Under the pieces are notes generated by a model. The model saw only the letters and a program-made list of their open reading frames with translations, had not been told where the DNA came from and searched no databases. A DNA stretch of 54,064 bases from Nitrospirota bacterium. GTDB lineage: Bacteria > Nitrospirota > Thermodesulfovibrionia > Thermodesulfovibrionales > Dissulfurispiraceae. Positions within the stretch are counted from its first letter, which is position 1. Each line of letters starts with the position of its first letter. The stretch covers positions 1-54,064 of the forward strand of contig JAMCVZ010000073.1 of assembly GCA_023476565.1 (NCBI GenBank). The letters run 5' to 3'. Of the stretch, positions 32,151 to 41,590 are shown in pieces. The translations under genes were made by a program, and so were the position numbers.

Positions 32151-34571
32151 GTGGATTTGAAAGTCAGAAGTACATCCGGGTATAAAAAAATCTCCCTGGA
32201 GGAGTCCCTTGAATTCCTGGAGACATCTATGGATGGTCTTAAGGAATCTGAAGCTATGAGGCGCCTTGAGGTATTCGGATATAACGAAATAACAGAGAGA
32301 AAGAAGAATCCCTTTCTCGATTTTCTGCTGCGCTACTGGGGGCCCATGCCGTGGCTGCTGGAGCTGGCGATGGGGCTCTCGTTCATATTGAGGCATTACC
32401 TTGAAGGGATAATTATCTTTGCGCTGCTCACGGTAAACGCCGTCATAGGCCACATGCATTCCCGCGGTTCGCAAAAAGCGGTCGAGCTCCTCAAGAAAAA
32501 GCTGGCGATAAAAGCGAAGGTATTACGGGACGGGAAGTGGGGAATGAAGGAGGCGAAGGAGATCGTGCCCGGAGACATCATCGCCGTCAGACTCGGCGAT
32601 ATCGTGCCGGCCGATGCCGTGATGGTGAGCGGCGAGCTTTCAGTTGATCAGTCTGCCCTGACCGGGGAGTCCCTGCCTGCAGAGACACGCCAGGCGGACA
32701 TAATCTACTCGAGTTCCGTAGTGAGTCGTGGAGAGGCCAGGTGCGCGGTAGTCAATACCGGCGTGAATACTTACTTCGGCAAAACAGCGGAATTAGTCAA
32801 AACAGCAAAGCCGAAGTCCCATCAAGAGGAAGTAATGATGACTGTAGTCAGGTATATGATGTATCTTGGTATAGCCGCATCGGTTTTAGTTTCACTCTAT
32901 GCGCTGGTGATGAATTCAGGTATACTGCTGGTACTGACCTTCGCGGTAATCTTCCTGATGGGCGCGGTTCCCGTAGCCCTTCCGGCCGTTCTCACCATAG
33001 TCCAATCCGTCGGGGCAATGGAGCTTGCAAAAAAAGGGGCGCTGGTGACCAGGCTCGATTCGATCGAGGATGCCGCCTCGATAGACGTCCTCTGCTTCGA
33101 TAAGACAGGTACGATAACGCAGAACAGATTATCGGTTGCCGAGAGCATCCCGTTCTCCGGATATACGAAAGAGGACGTTGTCACCACAGCCGCCCTGGCA
33201 TCACGAGATGAGGGCATGGACATCATAGACCTCGCGGTTATCGGATACGCTAAAAATACGGGAGTTGAGCTTAGTGCATACAAACAGATCTCATATACAC
33301 CCTTTAATCCGTCGATCAAGAGAACAGAGGCGGTTGTCGAAGCCGGCGGAGGGCGCTTTAAAACAATTAAAGGCGCAGCCCAGGTAGTCATGGCTCTGTG
33401 CCGGGGAAGCGATAAAGAGACTATAGAGAAGGCAGGCCGGATAATAGAGGAGTTTTCCCGGAAAGGGTACAGGACGATAGCAGTCGCCAGGTCGGAAGGC
33501 GACGACCTGGATAACCTTAAACTTGCGGGATTGCTGCCGCTGGCCGACCCGCCCAGGCCGGACTCGAAAAGCATGATAGAACAGGCGCGAAAGCTGGGAA
33601 TAAAACCGATAATGCTTACCGGCGATAATATGGCCATAGCTCAAGAGATAGCCCGTCAGGCGGGGATCGGCGGCAATATTATCCGGATGGCGGATATCGA
33701 GGGCTTGAGCGAAGAGGAGCGGGTGAAGGTTGTCGTTGAGTGCGACGGGTTTGCCGAGATATATCCCGAGGACAAGTACAAAGTCGTGACACTCCTGCAA
33801 TCCAGGGGGCACATGGTAGGGATGACCGGAGACGGCGTGAACGATGCCCCGGCGCTGAAGCAGGCGGAGATGGGGATAGCGATGAGCAATTCTACCGATG
33901 TGGCAAAGGCCTCCGCGAGCGTGGTACTGACCGAACCGGGCATGGGTGTGATCATTGATGCGGTAAAGATAAGCAGGCAGACCTATCAGCGGATGCTGAC
34001 GTGGGTCATAAATAAGGTTACGAAGGTTATAGAATTCGTCGGCCTGCTGACCCTGAGCTTTTTCTGGCTCCATGAAATCGTGCTCTCTCTCCTCGGGATG
34101 TCGCTGCTTGTGTTTGCAAACGATTTCGTAACCATGTCCCTGGCAACCGACAATGTAAAGCATACGCCTAACCCGAACACATGGAATGTGAAGAACATCA
34201 CCCTGGCATCGCTCATTCCCGGTATGCTCCTGGTTGTGGAAGGCCTGCTCGTGATCCTGACGGGCATGAAATATTTTCACCTGGAATGGGAGAAGCTGCG
34301 CACCATGGTAATGCTGAACCTGATATTCAACAGTCAGTTCAGGGTATTGATCGTAAGGGAGAGGAGGCACTTCTGGTCCTCATTTCCGGGCAGGGAATTG
34401 CTTATCCTGAGCGCAGCGACCATAATAGGTTTTGCACTGTTGGGCGTCTACGGTATCTTTGTCCCATCCCTCACCCTGTATCAGGTGCTCGTTGTCCTGG
34501 GATTCTCGGTTCTCTTCACCCTCGGCATCGATTTCCCTAAATATTATTTATTCAGAAGGTTCGGGTTATGA
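32151..34571 (+). CDS. Plasma-membrane-type proton P-type ATPase (P3A)
   Basis: This 806-residue P-type ATPase has an N-terminal cation-ATPase domain, the actuator motif LTGES (171-174), the membrane motif VPVALPAVLT, the phosphorylation site CFDKTGTIT (Asp317), the nucleotide domain and hinge GDGVNDAPALK. The PVALP motif and compact C-terminus fit the proton-exporting P3A group of archaea and bacteria rather than Ca or Mg pumps. GTG start after GAGGGAGG. It overlaps the histidine kinase start by 4 bases (ATGA), suggesting co-expression. In contrast to the broken Mg-type ATPase at 3 kb this copy is intact. Confidence 0.92.
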   Translation: MDLKVRSTSGYKKISLEESLEFLETSMDGLKESEAMRRLEVFGYNEITERKKNPFLDFLLRYWGPMPWLLELAMGLSFILRHYLEGIIIFALLTVNAVIGHMHSRGSQKAVELLKKKLAIKAKVLRDGKWGMKEAKEIVPGDIIAVRLGDIVPADAVMVSGELSVDQSALTGESLPAETRQADIIYSSSVVSRGEARCAVVNTGVNTYFGKTAELVKTAKPKSHQEEVMMTVVRYMMYLGIAASVLVSLYALVMNSGILLVLTFAVIFLMGAVPVALPAVLTIVQSVGAMELAKKGALVTRLDSIEDAASIDVLCFDKTGTITQNRLSVAESIPFSGYTKEDVVTTAALASRDEGMDIIDLAVIGYAKNTGVELSAYKQISYTPFNPSIKRTEAVVEAGGGRFKTIKGAAQVVMALCRGSDKETIEKAGRIIEEFSRKGYRTIAVARSEGDDLDNLKLAGLLPLADPPRPDSKSMIEQARKLGIKPIMLTGDNMAIAQEIARQAGIGGNIIRMADIEGLSEEERVKVVVECDGFAEIYPEDKYKVVTLLQSRGHMVGMTGDGVNDAPALKQAEMGIAMSNSTDVAKASASVVLTEPGMGVIIDAVKISRQTYQRMLTWVINKVTKVIEFVGLLTLSFFWLHEIVLSLLGMSLLVFANDFVTMSLATDNVKHTPNPNTWNVKNITLASLIPGMLLVVEGLLVILTGMKYFHLEWEKLRTMVMLNLIFNSQFRVLIVRERRHFWSSFPGRELLILSAATIIGFALLGVYGIFVPSLTLYQVLVVLGFSVLFTLGIDFPKYYLFRRFGL

Positions 34572-35608
34572 GCATTACGGAAATCTTCGCTAAACAATCA
34601 AAACCGCTCTTAACGGCCCTGGGATTTGTACTTGTTATACTGATAGGGGGCATTAATTACCTGACAGGGCCTCTCTTTTCTTCCCTGGTATTCTATCTCG
34701 TCCCCGTTATTTTTGTTACCTGGTTTGTTGGGAGGTCGGCAGGCATCCTGATATCCGTTGCAAGCGCCCTTATGTGGGTTTTCGTCGATATGACAGCGAA
34801 ACCCTCTTATCCTCATATAATTATTCCTGTCTGGAACCTTGCAGAGAAGCTGGGTATCTTCCTGATAGTTGTTTATATTCTGTTAAGACTCGCAGAGGAA
34901 CGGGAGCTCTCCAGGAAACTGGAGAGGGAACGGATGTACATGCTCTCCATGTTCGCCCATGATATGAAAAACCCTGTCGTAACAGCAGGGGGATTTTTGT
35001 TGAGATTGCTTTCAGGCAAGGCAGGACCCCTCACGGGAAAGCAGCTCGACTATTTGGCATTAATAAGCAATGAGCTTGCCGTATTGGAGAGGTTCATAAC
35101 GGATTTCCTTGAATTCTCAAGGTTTGAGTCAAAGGAGTATAAGCCCGTCCCCCTTCCGTTCGATACGGCAACGGCGATAAAGAGGCACGTTGAGGCTGCA
35201 AAAATGGAGGCGGACAGGAAAGATATAAAGCTCTTCTTTGAAAGCCCTGGAGATACGGCAGCAGTGGTGAATGCGGACGCCGTGCAAATAGACAGGGTCA
35301 TTACCAATTTACTGGACAATGCGATAAAATACACGGGTCAGGGGGGAGCGGTAACCGTAAGGCTCTTGAACAGGGAGAGAGATGTCCTTGTTCAGATAAC
35401 GGATACGGGTATCGGCATTCCGGAGGATCACATCCCCAATATATTCGATGCATTTTATCGGGTGACCAGGGACTCAAAGGGTTCGGGTCTCGGGTTGGCG
35501 ATCGTCAAAATCATAGTGGAGGCAAACGGCGGGAGAATATGGGTTGAGAGCATTCATGGAAAGGGAAGCACGTTCAGCTTTACCCTTCCAAAGCGCCGGA
35601 AAGATTGA
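34568..35608 (+). CDS. Membrane sensor histidine kinase
   Basis: The 346-residue kinase has four hydrophobic helices in residues 12-108 with almost no periplasmic loop. A HisKA domain with phospho-acceptor His131 (MFAHDMKNP) follows, then a HATPase domain (NLLDNAIKY, DTGIGIPEDH, GSGLGLAIVK). The sensor part is a membrane bundle, so the signal may be membrane state or pH. No response regulator lies next to it. It is translationally coupled to the proton ATPase, so control of, or response to, proton pumping is a plausible inference. Confidence 0.92.
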   Translation: MSITEIFAKQSKPLLTALGFVLVILIGGINYLTGPLFSSLVFYLVPVIFVTWFVGRSAGILISVASALMWVFVDMTAKPSYPHIIIPVWNLAEKLGIFLIVVYILLRLAEERELSRKLERERMYMLSMFAHDMKNPVVTAGGFLLRLLSGKAGPLTGKQLDYLALISNELAVLERFITDFLEFSRFESKEYKPVPLPFDTATAIKRHVEAAKMEADRKDIKLFFESPGDTAAVVNADAVQIDRVITNLLDNAIKYTGQGGAVTVRLLNRERDVLVQITDTGIGIPEDHIPNIFDAFYRVTRDSKGSGLGLAIVKIIVEANGGRIWVESIHGKGSTFSFTLPKRRKD

Positions 35609-35639
35609 AAAAAGTTTTATTACTGAGGAGGGTCCTGCA

Positions 35640-35954
35640 ATGCCCGAAAGTTCCAATGACCGGAAGAACGTATCGAAACATATCCTGCCGGCGTCTTCAA
35701 ACCTGCTCGGGTTATGCTTCATATTGATCAACTTCATAAAACTGTGGAAAATGAATAAGAAAGTCGATATGGTTATTGATAAGTTCGTTGGGATGTCGAT
35801 AGTCCTGTTTCTTATCGCGAGCGTATTGTCTTATATGGCCATGCGAACCGGGAGAAAAGCGGTATTGTATGAGAGAGTCGCAGACATTGTTTTCCTGTTC
35901 GGTTTGTTTTTTGTAACGGTCATTTCATTGATGATAGCCTTTGAGGTATTATAG
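35640..35954 (+). CDS. Three-TM protein of unknown function
   Basis: From ATG 35640 (GAGGAGGGT just upstream) the product is 104 residues (MPESSNDRKNVSKHILPASS...). It has three hydrophobic helices at about residues 20-35, 49-66 and 79-103. I do not recognise the family; an earlier frame to 35544 runs into the kinase gene and is unlikely. It lies between the kinase and the glycosyltransferase on the same strand. Confidence 0.65.
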   Translation: MPESSNDRKNVSKHILPASSNLLGLCFILINFIKLWKMNKKVDMVIDKFVGMSIVLFLIASVLSYMAMRTGRKAVLYERVADIVFLFGLFFVTVISLMIAFEVL

Positions 35955-35977
35955 AAAGTAACGGTTTGAACGGGATC

Positions 35978-37600
35978 ATGACAAGAACTTCCCTTCTTAT
36001 AATCGGCGTTGCCCTCTTTATGTCGTTTCTCAGGCTCGGTTCGGTAACGCTTTTCGATGTTGACGAGGCTGTCTTCGCAGAGGCGTCAAAGGAGATGGTC
36101 CGGAGCGGTGACTGGATAACGCCGACCTACAACGGTGAAGTCCGTTATGATAAACCGATTCTGTTCTACTGGTTGATGTCGGCTTCCTATACGCTGTTCG
36201 GTGAAAACGAATTCGCCGCACGCTTCCCCTCAGCGCTCGCTGCCTTTTCCCTCGTTCTTGCAGTCTTTTTCTTTGTGCGGTATTTCAGGGGCGAACGCTA
36301 TGCCCTGTATGCGGCAATTACCTTGACCATATCAGGATACTTCTTCGCCTATTCCCATGCTGCGGTGACGGACATGGCGCTGACCCTCCTTATAACGCTT
36401 TCGCTGCTTTCATTTTACCTGTCGGTAAGCTTGGGAAAAAAAGGGTGGTATGTCTACGGGTTTTATCTCTTTTCATCTCTCGCTTTTCTCACCAAGGGCT
36501 TGATAGGCATAATCTTTCCTTTCGGCATAGCGACTGTTTACCTGTTCATAACCGGAGGCCCGGCAGGAGTGAAAAGGGCCTTCAGTTTAAAAGGGATTAT
36601 TATTTTCCTTCTTGTATCTTTCCCCTGGTATGTTTCCCAGACGGTTATTCATGGGCAGGAATTCATCCGGCAGTTTTTTATAAAACATCATTTCATGAGA
36701 TATACAGGGGTTATTTCAGGGCACCGGGGGCCGGTTTACTATTTCATCCCGGCGCTGGGCGCAGGGCTGTTCCCCTGGGTTGTATTTCTGCCCGCCGGGA
36801 TCAGGAATGCATTTAAAGACAGTGACGGGTTGTCAGTAACGGGTAACGAGGTGAGGAATAAAAAAGAATCCGGGAACCCGTCACTTGCCGCTGAGAAGGT
36901 CGCCCGTCACCCGTCGCTCAATTTGTTTGCTCTTGTATGGTTTGCGTTTATTTTCATCTTCTTCTCGCTGTCCACAACCAAGCTTCCCAATTATATCCTC
37001 CCTGCAATCCCTGCTGCATCCCTGCTCATTGCCTCCGGCATGACCGTGGAAGATAAGAGAGGGAAACAATATTCGAATGGGTTCCTGGCGGTGCTATCGG
37101 CGCTGATGGGCCTTGGCTTTATGATTTCCCGGAGATATCTCCTAAAAATCGATATCCATAGCCTCAACTGGACAGCGGCCGTGGCTTTAACAATGTTCGC
37201 GATGGCGGGTCTGGGTTTTTATGCTGTTTTCAAGAGGAAACAGGTTTATGGCATCATGTCGGCCCTTATGATCATTTTTTTGGTTATACTTTCGACAAAT
37301 GCCTTGCCTGTTGCAAACCAATATCTCCAGGGCACATTATACAGCTACAGCCTCTATGCAAAGGAAAGACTGCATTCAGGCGAAAGAATAATTACTTACG
37401 GTATAAATAACCCGAGCATTGTTTTTTATTCAGGACGTAATATAATAAAGGCAAATAGTAAGGACGAGCTCTTGACCCTTGTAGGAAACAACGGGCACAC
37501 AATAGTCATTATGAAGACAAAGGACAGCGGCATATTGGAAGGCTCAGGGGCTCATCTGCATGCAGAGGACGGGAAATATGCAATTTTTGAGAAACCATAG
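35978..37600 (+). CDS. GT39-type (ArnT-like) membrane glycosyltransferase
   Basis: The product of about 540 residues has about 11-12 membrane helices. The family N-terminal motif DVDEAVFAEASKEMVRSGDW is followed by TPTYNGEVRYDKPILFYW; its Asp and Glu are the catalytic acidic residues of PMT/ArnT enzymes. It uses a polyprenyl-phosphate sugar to modify lipid A, proteins or another acceptor on the periplasmic side. The acceptor is unknown. The ATG at 35978 is preferred over a TTG 12 bases earlier. The middle soluble loop (about residues 270-305) is unusually basic and polar. Confidence 0.88.
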   Translation: MTRTSLLIIGVALFMSFLRLGSVTLFDVDEAVFAEASKEMVRSGDWITPTYNGEVRYDKPILFYWLMSASYTLFGENEFAARFPSALAAFSLVLAVFFFVRYFRGERYALYAAITLTISGYFFAYSHAAVTDMALTLLITLSLLSFYLSVSLGKKGWYVYGFYLFSSLAFLTKGLIGIIFPFGIATVYLFITGGPAGVKRAFSLKGIIIFLLVSFPWYVSQTVIHGQEFIRQFFIKHHFMRYTGVISGHRGPVYYFIPALGAGLFPWVVFLPAGIRNAFKDSDGLSVTGNEVRNKKESGNPSLAAEKVARHPSLNLFALVWFAFIFIFFSLSTTKLPNYILPAIPAASLLIASGMTVEDKRGKQYSNGFLAVLSALMGLGFMISRRYLLKIDIHSLNWTAAVALTMFAMAGLGFYAVFKRKQVYGIMSALMIIFLVILSTNALPVANQYLQGTLYSYSLYAKERLHSGERIITYGINNPSIVFYSGRNIIKANSKDELLTLVGNNGHTIVIMKTKDSGILEGSGAHLHAEDGKYAIFEKP

Positions 37601-37649
37601 AAAAACCTTTTCCCTGGTATTTCTATTACCCCCTTTCTTCTTTGAGTGA

Positions 37650-37724
37650 GGGGACATTCCCTATTCTACGACTTCGCTTCGTCCGTGGTAAACCACCTAC
37701 TGTTGGTAAATAGGGACAGTCCCC
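37650..37724. repeat. REP-like palindrome, copy 1
   Basis: This 75-bp unit begins GGGGACATTCCCTATTCTAC and ends AATAGGGACAGTCCCC, so its two ends are inverted copies (one-base difference in the core). Inner arms include ACGACTTCGCTTCGT and GGTAAACCACC. It is about 90% the same as 51794-51873 and shares TAGGGACAG with the RAYT-1 ends. Confidence 0.85.
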
Positions 37725-37743
37725 AGCGCACGATAGATAGCGA

Positions 37744-37950
37744 ATGTCTGATATTTCAGGGCTCGTAGAACACTTCCCGTATCCCGGATTGCTGGTCCTT
37801 CTTGTCCTCGGGGGCTTGGGGCTCCCCTTCCCTGAAGATACCACGCTTATTTTATGCGGATTCCTGATTTCCACAAAGGTGGTGAAGCTTTTTCCCGCCT
37901 TCACCTTTGTTCCCTTACTGCCCCGGCTCAATTCGCCCCGTCCTTATTGA
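37744..37950 (+). pseudogene. Truncated DedA family stub
   Basis: The frame MSDISGLVEHFPYPGLLVLL continues with LGGLGLPFPEDTTLILCGFL, the unmistakable N-terminal helix of DedA/SNARE-associated membrane proteins. Conserved sequence stops at about residue 52 (VVKLFPAF), after which the frame runs into unrelated residues and a stop. A normal DedA has about 200 residues. The stub starts 19 bases after the REP palindrome, so mobile DNA or a deletion has probably removed the rest. Confidence 0.75.
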
Positions 37951-38029
37951 GTTTATTTTTCTATCTATGGTATTCTTTCTTAAGTTCCATGACGGCAGTA
38001 TTTTTTCTATGATTATTCGGGGGGTATTT

Positions 38030-39877
38030 ATGGCTAAACCAATTTTAAGGATAAATAAACCTCTGGCATTCTTCTTGCGTAGACAGACAGACAGACTTAA
38101 GAGTTCTTCCTTTTTTAAAATATATACGGGCGTGTACATGCATTGCCGGTTTTATTTTGCAGCAGTTGCAATATTCCTGTGTGCAGGTGTGCTTTTTCTC
38201 TTCGCCTTGTATCCGGATAGTGCAGGGAGCGGCACTTACACTTCCACCGCACACGGCAACAGCACTGGCGGGGTTGACCGCTCTGCGGTTACAGGCTCCC
38301 CATATCCTGATGCAACAGGCGCATATCCGAAAGGCCATTGCGGCCACTGCCATGAGCAGCATGCGAGTGTCGGGGGCGCAGAGCCAACGCCTCCTCTGTC
38401 GGAAGGGGCGATGTCTTATGCCCTTTTCAGATCAGACTTCGGGGCAAATAAAAATGAGCTCTGCTTTGCGTGCCATGAGACGTTCTCTTTGGGCGGCATG
38501 CCGACAGGATACGGGCGCTACGGGTTTTACCAGGGAAAGGCAAAATACAATGTATCCGCTCATTATTCAAGCAGCAGTATGGTCTGGGCTCATACGCCTC
38601 TCCCCCCGTATAATGACGCGGGCAATTGCATCAATTGCCATAATCCGCATGGGTATAACGACGGGAAGGGCGTTATACCGCGAATGCTTATTTCCCGGGA
38701 TTCAAAGACTGGAGACAGCCCTGCCTATGGCATGGGCGGCTGCGAGGGATGTCACGACGGATCGATAAGCGGGGTGCCGAACGTGAACGCGCAATTAAAC
38801 AAGACCTATGCCCATCCGGTTCATGTGTATAACGACCGGCATACGCTTCCGGAAACGGGCCAGTCCGAAGGAGGCAGCAGTTTCGGACCTGCAAACCGCC
38901 ATGCCGAATGCGTCGATTGCCACAACCCGCATACGGGCGCAAAGGGAAATATCCACGTCTCTCCGGTAACAACCGGCTTGCCCGGACCCGTATCCGATAT
39001 GCAGCATTATGTCGTGGGCGTAGATCCTGCGTCGTGGCCGTCCATCTGGACGCAACTGACATCTTTTACCGTCAGAAGACCTCCCACCTATCCGAACGGC
39101 GCGCAGTATGAGTACCAGATATGTTTTAAATGTCACTCCTACTATGGACTCGGTGCGCAGGCAAGCCCGGTATCGTCAATCACGGGTCCGTCGGGTTCGC
39201 CTATCACAGACCAGGCGTGGGAGTTCAACCCGAACAATAAATCCGCACATCCGGTCATTGTTACGCTCAACAACCTGACAGGGTCATACGCACCAAAAGC
39301 TTTAACTGCAGCACAGATGTCGGCGCCGTGGAATGTAGCCGGAAACATGGGCAATCAGACCATGTATTGCTCTGATTGCCACGGCGCGGATAATGAGTTA
39401 TCGGGAGGCGCAAAAGGACCGCACGGATCAGTACGACAATATATGCTCGCAGGAACAGGGCAATACTGGCCTGCGAATGCATCAGGCACATTATATACTT
39501 TAAGCAATATCGATTCCAATCTGTTTTGTACAAACTGCCACCCTATAAAAAGCGGGGCCGGTGGCGGGGGAGGCAGGTGGGGCGGCGGAGGCGGCTGGGG
39601 CGGCGGCAGCAGCTTTATAAATAATGTGCATGGGAAATACAATCACCAGAATAAACCGTGCGTCACCTGCCATGTGGCGGTCCCCCACGGCTCAAAGAGG
39701 TCGAGGCTCATTGCATATTATTCGGATGTTGCACCGTACAATTACAACGGCAATACCGCCCAATTGCTCGGGTTTAAAAAGGCAGCAGGGCCTACCAGTT
39801 ATTATTCGTCAAATTGCCAGACGCAGAGTTGCGGCAGTTGGACTCATAACAGTCCTGTCTCGGGGGCTGACCCGTAA
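38030..39877 (+). CDS. Nine-haem c-type cytochrome
   Basis: From ATG 38030 the product has about 615 residues with an N-terminal signal anchor (HCRFYFAAVAIFLCAGVLFL). Nine CXXCH sites follow: CGHCH, CFACH, CINCH, CEGCH, CVDCH, CFKCH, CSDCH, CTNCH and CVTCH. Several are of the doubled-CXXCH type (CINCHNPHGYNDG, CVDCHNPHTG). A Gly/Trp linker (GGGGGRWGGGGGWGGG) lies between haems 8 and 9. An incomplete CQTQSCG near the end is not a haem site. The protein is periplasmic or outer-surface and probably moves electrons to or from extracellular or periplasmic partners. The ResB/CcsA maturation genes directly follow. An earlier in-frame ATG (37907) overlaps the DedA stub. Confidence 0.9.
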   Translation: MAKPILRINKPLAFFLRRQTDRLKSSSFFKIYTGVYMHCRFYFAAVAIFLCAGVLFLFALYPDSAGSGTYTSTAHGNSTGGVDRSAVTGSPYPDATGAYPKGHCGHCHEQHASVGGAEPTPPLSEGAMSYALFRSDFGANKNELCFACHETFSLGGMPTGYGRYGFYQGKAKYNVSAHYSSSSMVWAHTPLPPYNDAGNCINCHNPHGYNDGKGVIPRMLISRDSKTGDSPAYGMGGCEGCHDGSISGVPNVNAQLNKTYAHPVHVYNDRHTLPETGQSEGGSSFGPANRHAECVDCHNPHTGAKGNIHVSPVTTGLPGPVSDMQHYVVGVDPASWPSIWTQLTSFTVRRPPTYPNGAQYEYQICFKCHSYYGLGAQASPVSSITGPSGSPITDQAWEFNPNNKSAHPVIVTLNNLTGSYAPKALTAAQMSAPWNVAGNMGNQTMYCSDCHGADNELSGGAKGPHGSVRQYMLAGTGQYWPANASGTLYTLSNIDSNLFCTNCHPIKSGAGGGGGRWGGGGGWGGGSSFINNVHGKYNHQNKPCVTCHVAVPHGSKRSRLIAYYSDVAPYNYNGNTAQLLGFKKAAGPTSYYSSNCQTQSCGSWTHNSPVSGADP

Positions 39878-39938
39878 CTTGAAAAAGAGAGGGTTTTACA
39901 AGGATTGGAGATGTTAAAAAGATTGTTGCGGTGTCATT

Positions 39939-40178
39939 ATGATAAGTGATGGACGACACAATAAAAACCGGGTAGAGACTTTTGGAGCGGCGCTGGTGCT
40001 CCTGGGGCTGGGGATGTGGGGTGTTTATGCGATAGAGCGTTACGTTCTGCACCTGCCTGTAACAGACCGCCAATTTATGCCTTACCATCTTGCAACCGTA
40101 TTGCCGGGCATGCTGCTCTGGCAGCGCCGTATCCTTACCGGTGTGGTGAAAAAGTGGTTACGACGCGGGATTAAGTGA
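39939..40178 (+). CDS. Small two-TM protein before ResB
   Basis: The 79-residue protein has two hydrophobic helices (about residues 15-35 and 47-60) and a basic C-terminus (KKWLRRGIK). Its stop overlaps the GTG start of the ResB gene (GTGA). I do not recognise it. The coupling suggests a role in cytochrome c maturation or in handling the multihaem protein upstream. Confidence 0.6.
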   Translation: MISDGRHNKNRVETFGAALVLLGLGMWGVYAIERYVLHLPVTDRQFMPYHLATVLPGMLLWQRRILTGVVKKWLRRGIK

Positions 40179-41590
40179 TTCGTTTCCGGTTAGAGCTGTT
40201 CAAGAGGGTTCTGCTTTCCCCCAAGACTGTAATTGCATTAATCTGCGCTGTAGGTGTCTTTTGCGTAATCGGCTCAACCGTTCCCCAGCTTACAGAGAGA
40301 CCTCCCCGGTTCTTCGAAGCGTGGAAGGCAGGCAGCCCGAAAGTCTACTATGTGATTGAGCTCTTGCAACTCAATCAGGTTTTTACCTCTGTCTGGTTTT
40401 TAATTCTTACGGCCCTTGTCGCTTTAAGCCTGGCCCTCTCCGTTTTTTATCAGACAAAGGCGCTGATGAAATCCGGGAAGTTTATCCGGAAGGAGATCAC
40501 GGGCAGCTCTTTCAAAGACTACCTTAGTTTTGAAGCAGTGCGGAATCCGCAGTTGGAGGCGGGGAGAGCAGGCGATGAAATAAAGAGGATTTTCAAAGAT
40601 CGGGGATACCGGCCCTATCCGGCAAGTGAGGGAAGCGGGTATTTTGCTTTCGGAAAGAACAGAACAGGCCGGTGGGGCGGGGTAATGTTTCATACGGGAC
40701 TGCTCATTGTCATCATTGCGGCCCTTTACGGCCTTGCCTTTCAAAAAAGGGGGTTCGTTCAACTGATCCAAACGGACACCTTTCAGGGCAGGGATGAAGA
40801 ATGGCGGACAAAAAGATTGGGGGTTTTTGCTGAGGATTTCCGTCCGGGCTTCCAGGTGCATCTCGACACGTTTGCTCCCGCATACTGGGAAAACGGCAAG
40901 GTCAGGGAACTGGAGAGCAGTCTGATTATTACCGACGACAAAGGTGAAAGCAGGGAGTTCCCCCTCTCGCTTCGCAGCCCCATCGAGTTTCGGGGTGTCA
41001 AGATTTATCAATCCGAATATTACGGGTACAGCCTGGGGCTTATCCTGGAAAGGGAGGGCAAAGGGCCGGTTATCACACATTTTTTATTGGATGCCCCGGA
41101 CAAAAAAGGCAAGCCCTTTGCGGGCAGGACGGACTTCCCTGCAACCGCTTATATTTTTGATATGAAGTTTTATCCCGACTTGACAGCGCCCTCTCTTTAT
41201 GCAACTCTTCCGGGCGTAGACCTGACTGTTACGGAGAAGGGAGAGCCGAGATTCAAAGGGATGGTTTTGTTAAACCAAAGGATGCTGTTTGATAATGATA
41301 CCCTGACCTTTGCCCAGCTCCATTACTGGACAGGACTGTACTTTACCGCAAATTATGGAATGCCCCTCGTGTATTCCGGTTTTGCCTTGAGCACCCTGGG
41401 GGCGATCATGATATTCGCGGCGCCTTACAAAGAGGTACACGTGAAAATTGCCGAAGATGAAGGCGGTATCCGCGTGTCTATGGGCGGCAGGGCCAAAACA
41501 TATCAGGCCATTTTTTCTGAAGAATTCAAGGAAATGGCTGAAACGATCGGAAAGGTATTGGAAAAACATGGAAACCATGCAACTGCTTAA
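40175..41590 (+). CDS. resB: ResB/Ccs1-type cytochrome c maturation protein
   Basis: This 471-residue protein has the ResB signature: early helix VFCVIGSTVPQL, then FEAWKAGSPKVYYVIELLQL, a helix pair to residue 95, a third helix MFHTGLLIVIIAALYG with a conserved His, a large periplasmic domain and a final helix near residue 405. It works with CcsA to deliver haem to apocytochromes in system II. GTG start overlapping the previous stop. Its end overlaps the CcsA start by about 20 bases. It serves the c-type cytochromes of this window. Confidence 0.9.
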   Translation: MIRFRLELFKRVLLSPKTVIALICAVGVFCVIGSTVPQLTERPPRFFEAWKAGSPKVYYVIELLQLNQVFTSVWFLILTALVALSLALSVFYQTKALMKSGKFIRKEITGSSFKDYLSFEAVRNPQLEAGRAGDEIKRIFKDRGYRPYPASEGSGYFAFGKNRTGRWGGVMFHTGLLIVIIAALYGLAFQKRGFVQLIQTDTFQGRDEEWRTKRLGVFAEDFRPGFQVHLDTFAPAYWENGKVRELESSLIITDDKGESREFPLSLRSPIEFRGVKIYQSEYYGYSLGLILEREGKGPVITHFLLDAPDKKGKPFAGRTDFPATAYIFDMKFYPDLTAPSLYATLPGVDLTVTEKGEPRFKGMVLLNQRMLFDNDTLTFAQLHYWTGLYFTANYGMPLVYSGFALSTLGAIMIFAAPYKEVHVKIAEDEGGIRVSMGGRAKTYQAIFSEEFKEMAETIGKVLEKHGNHATA

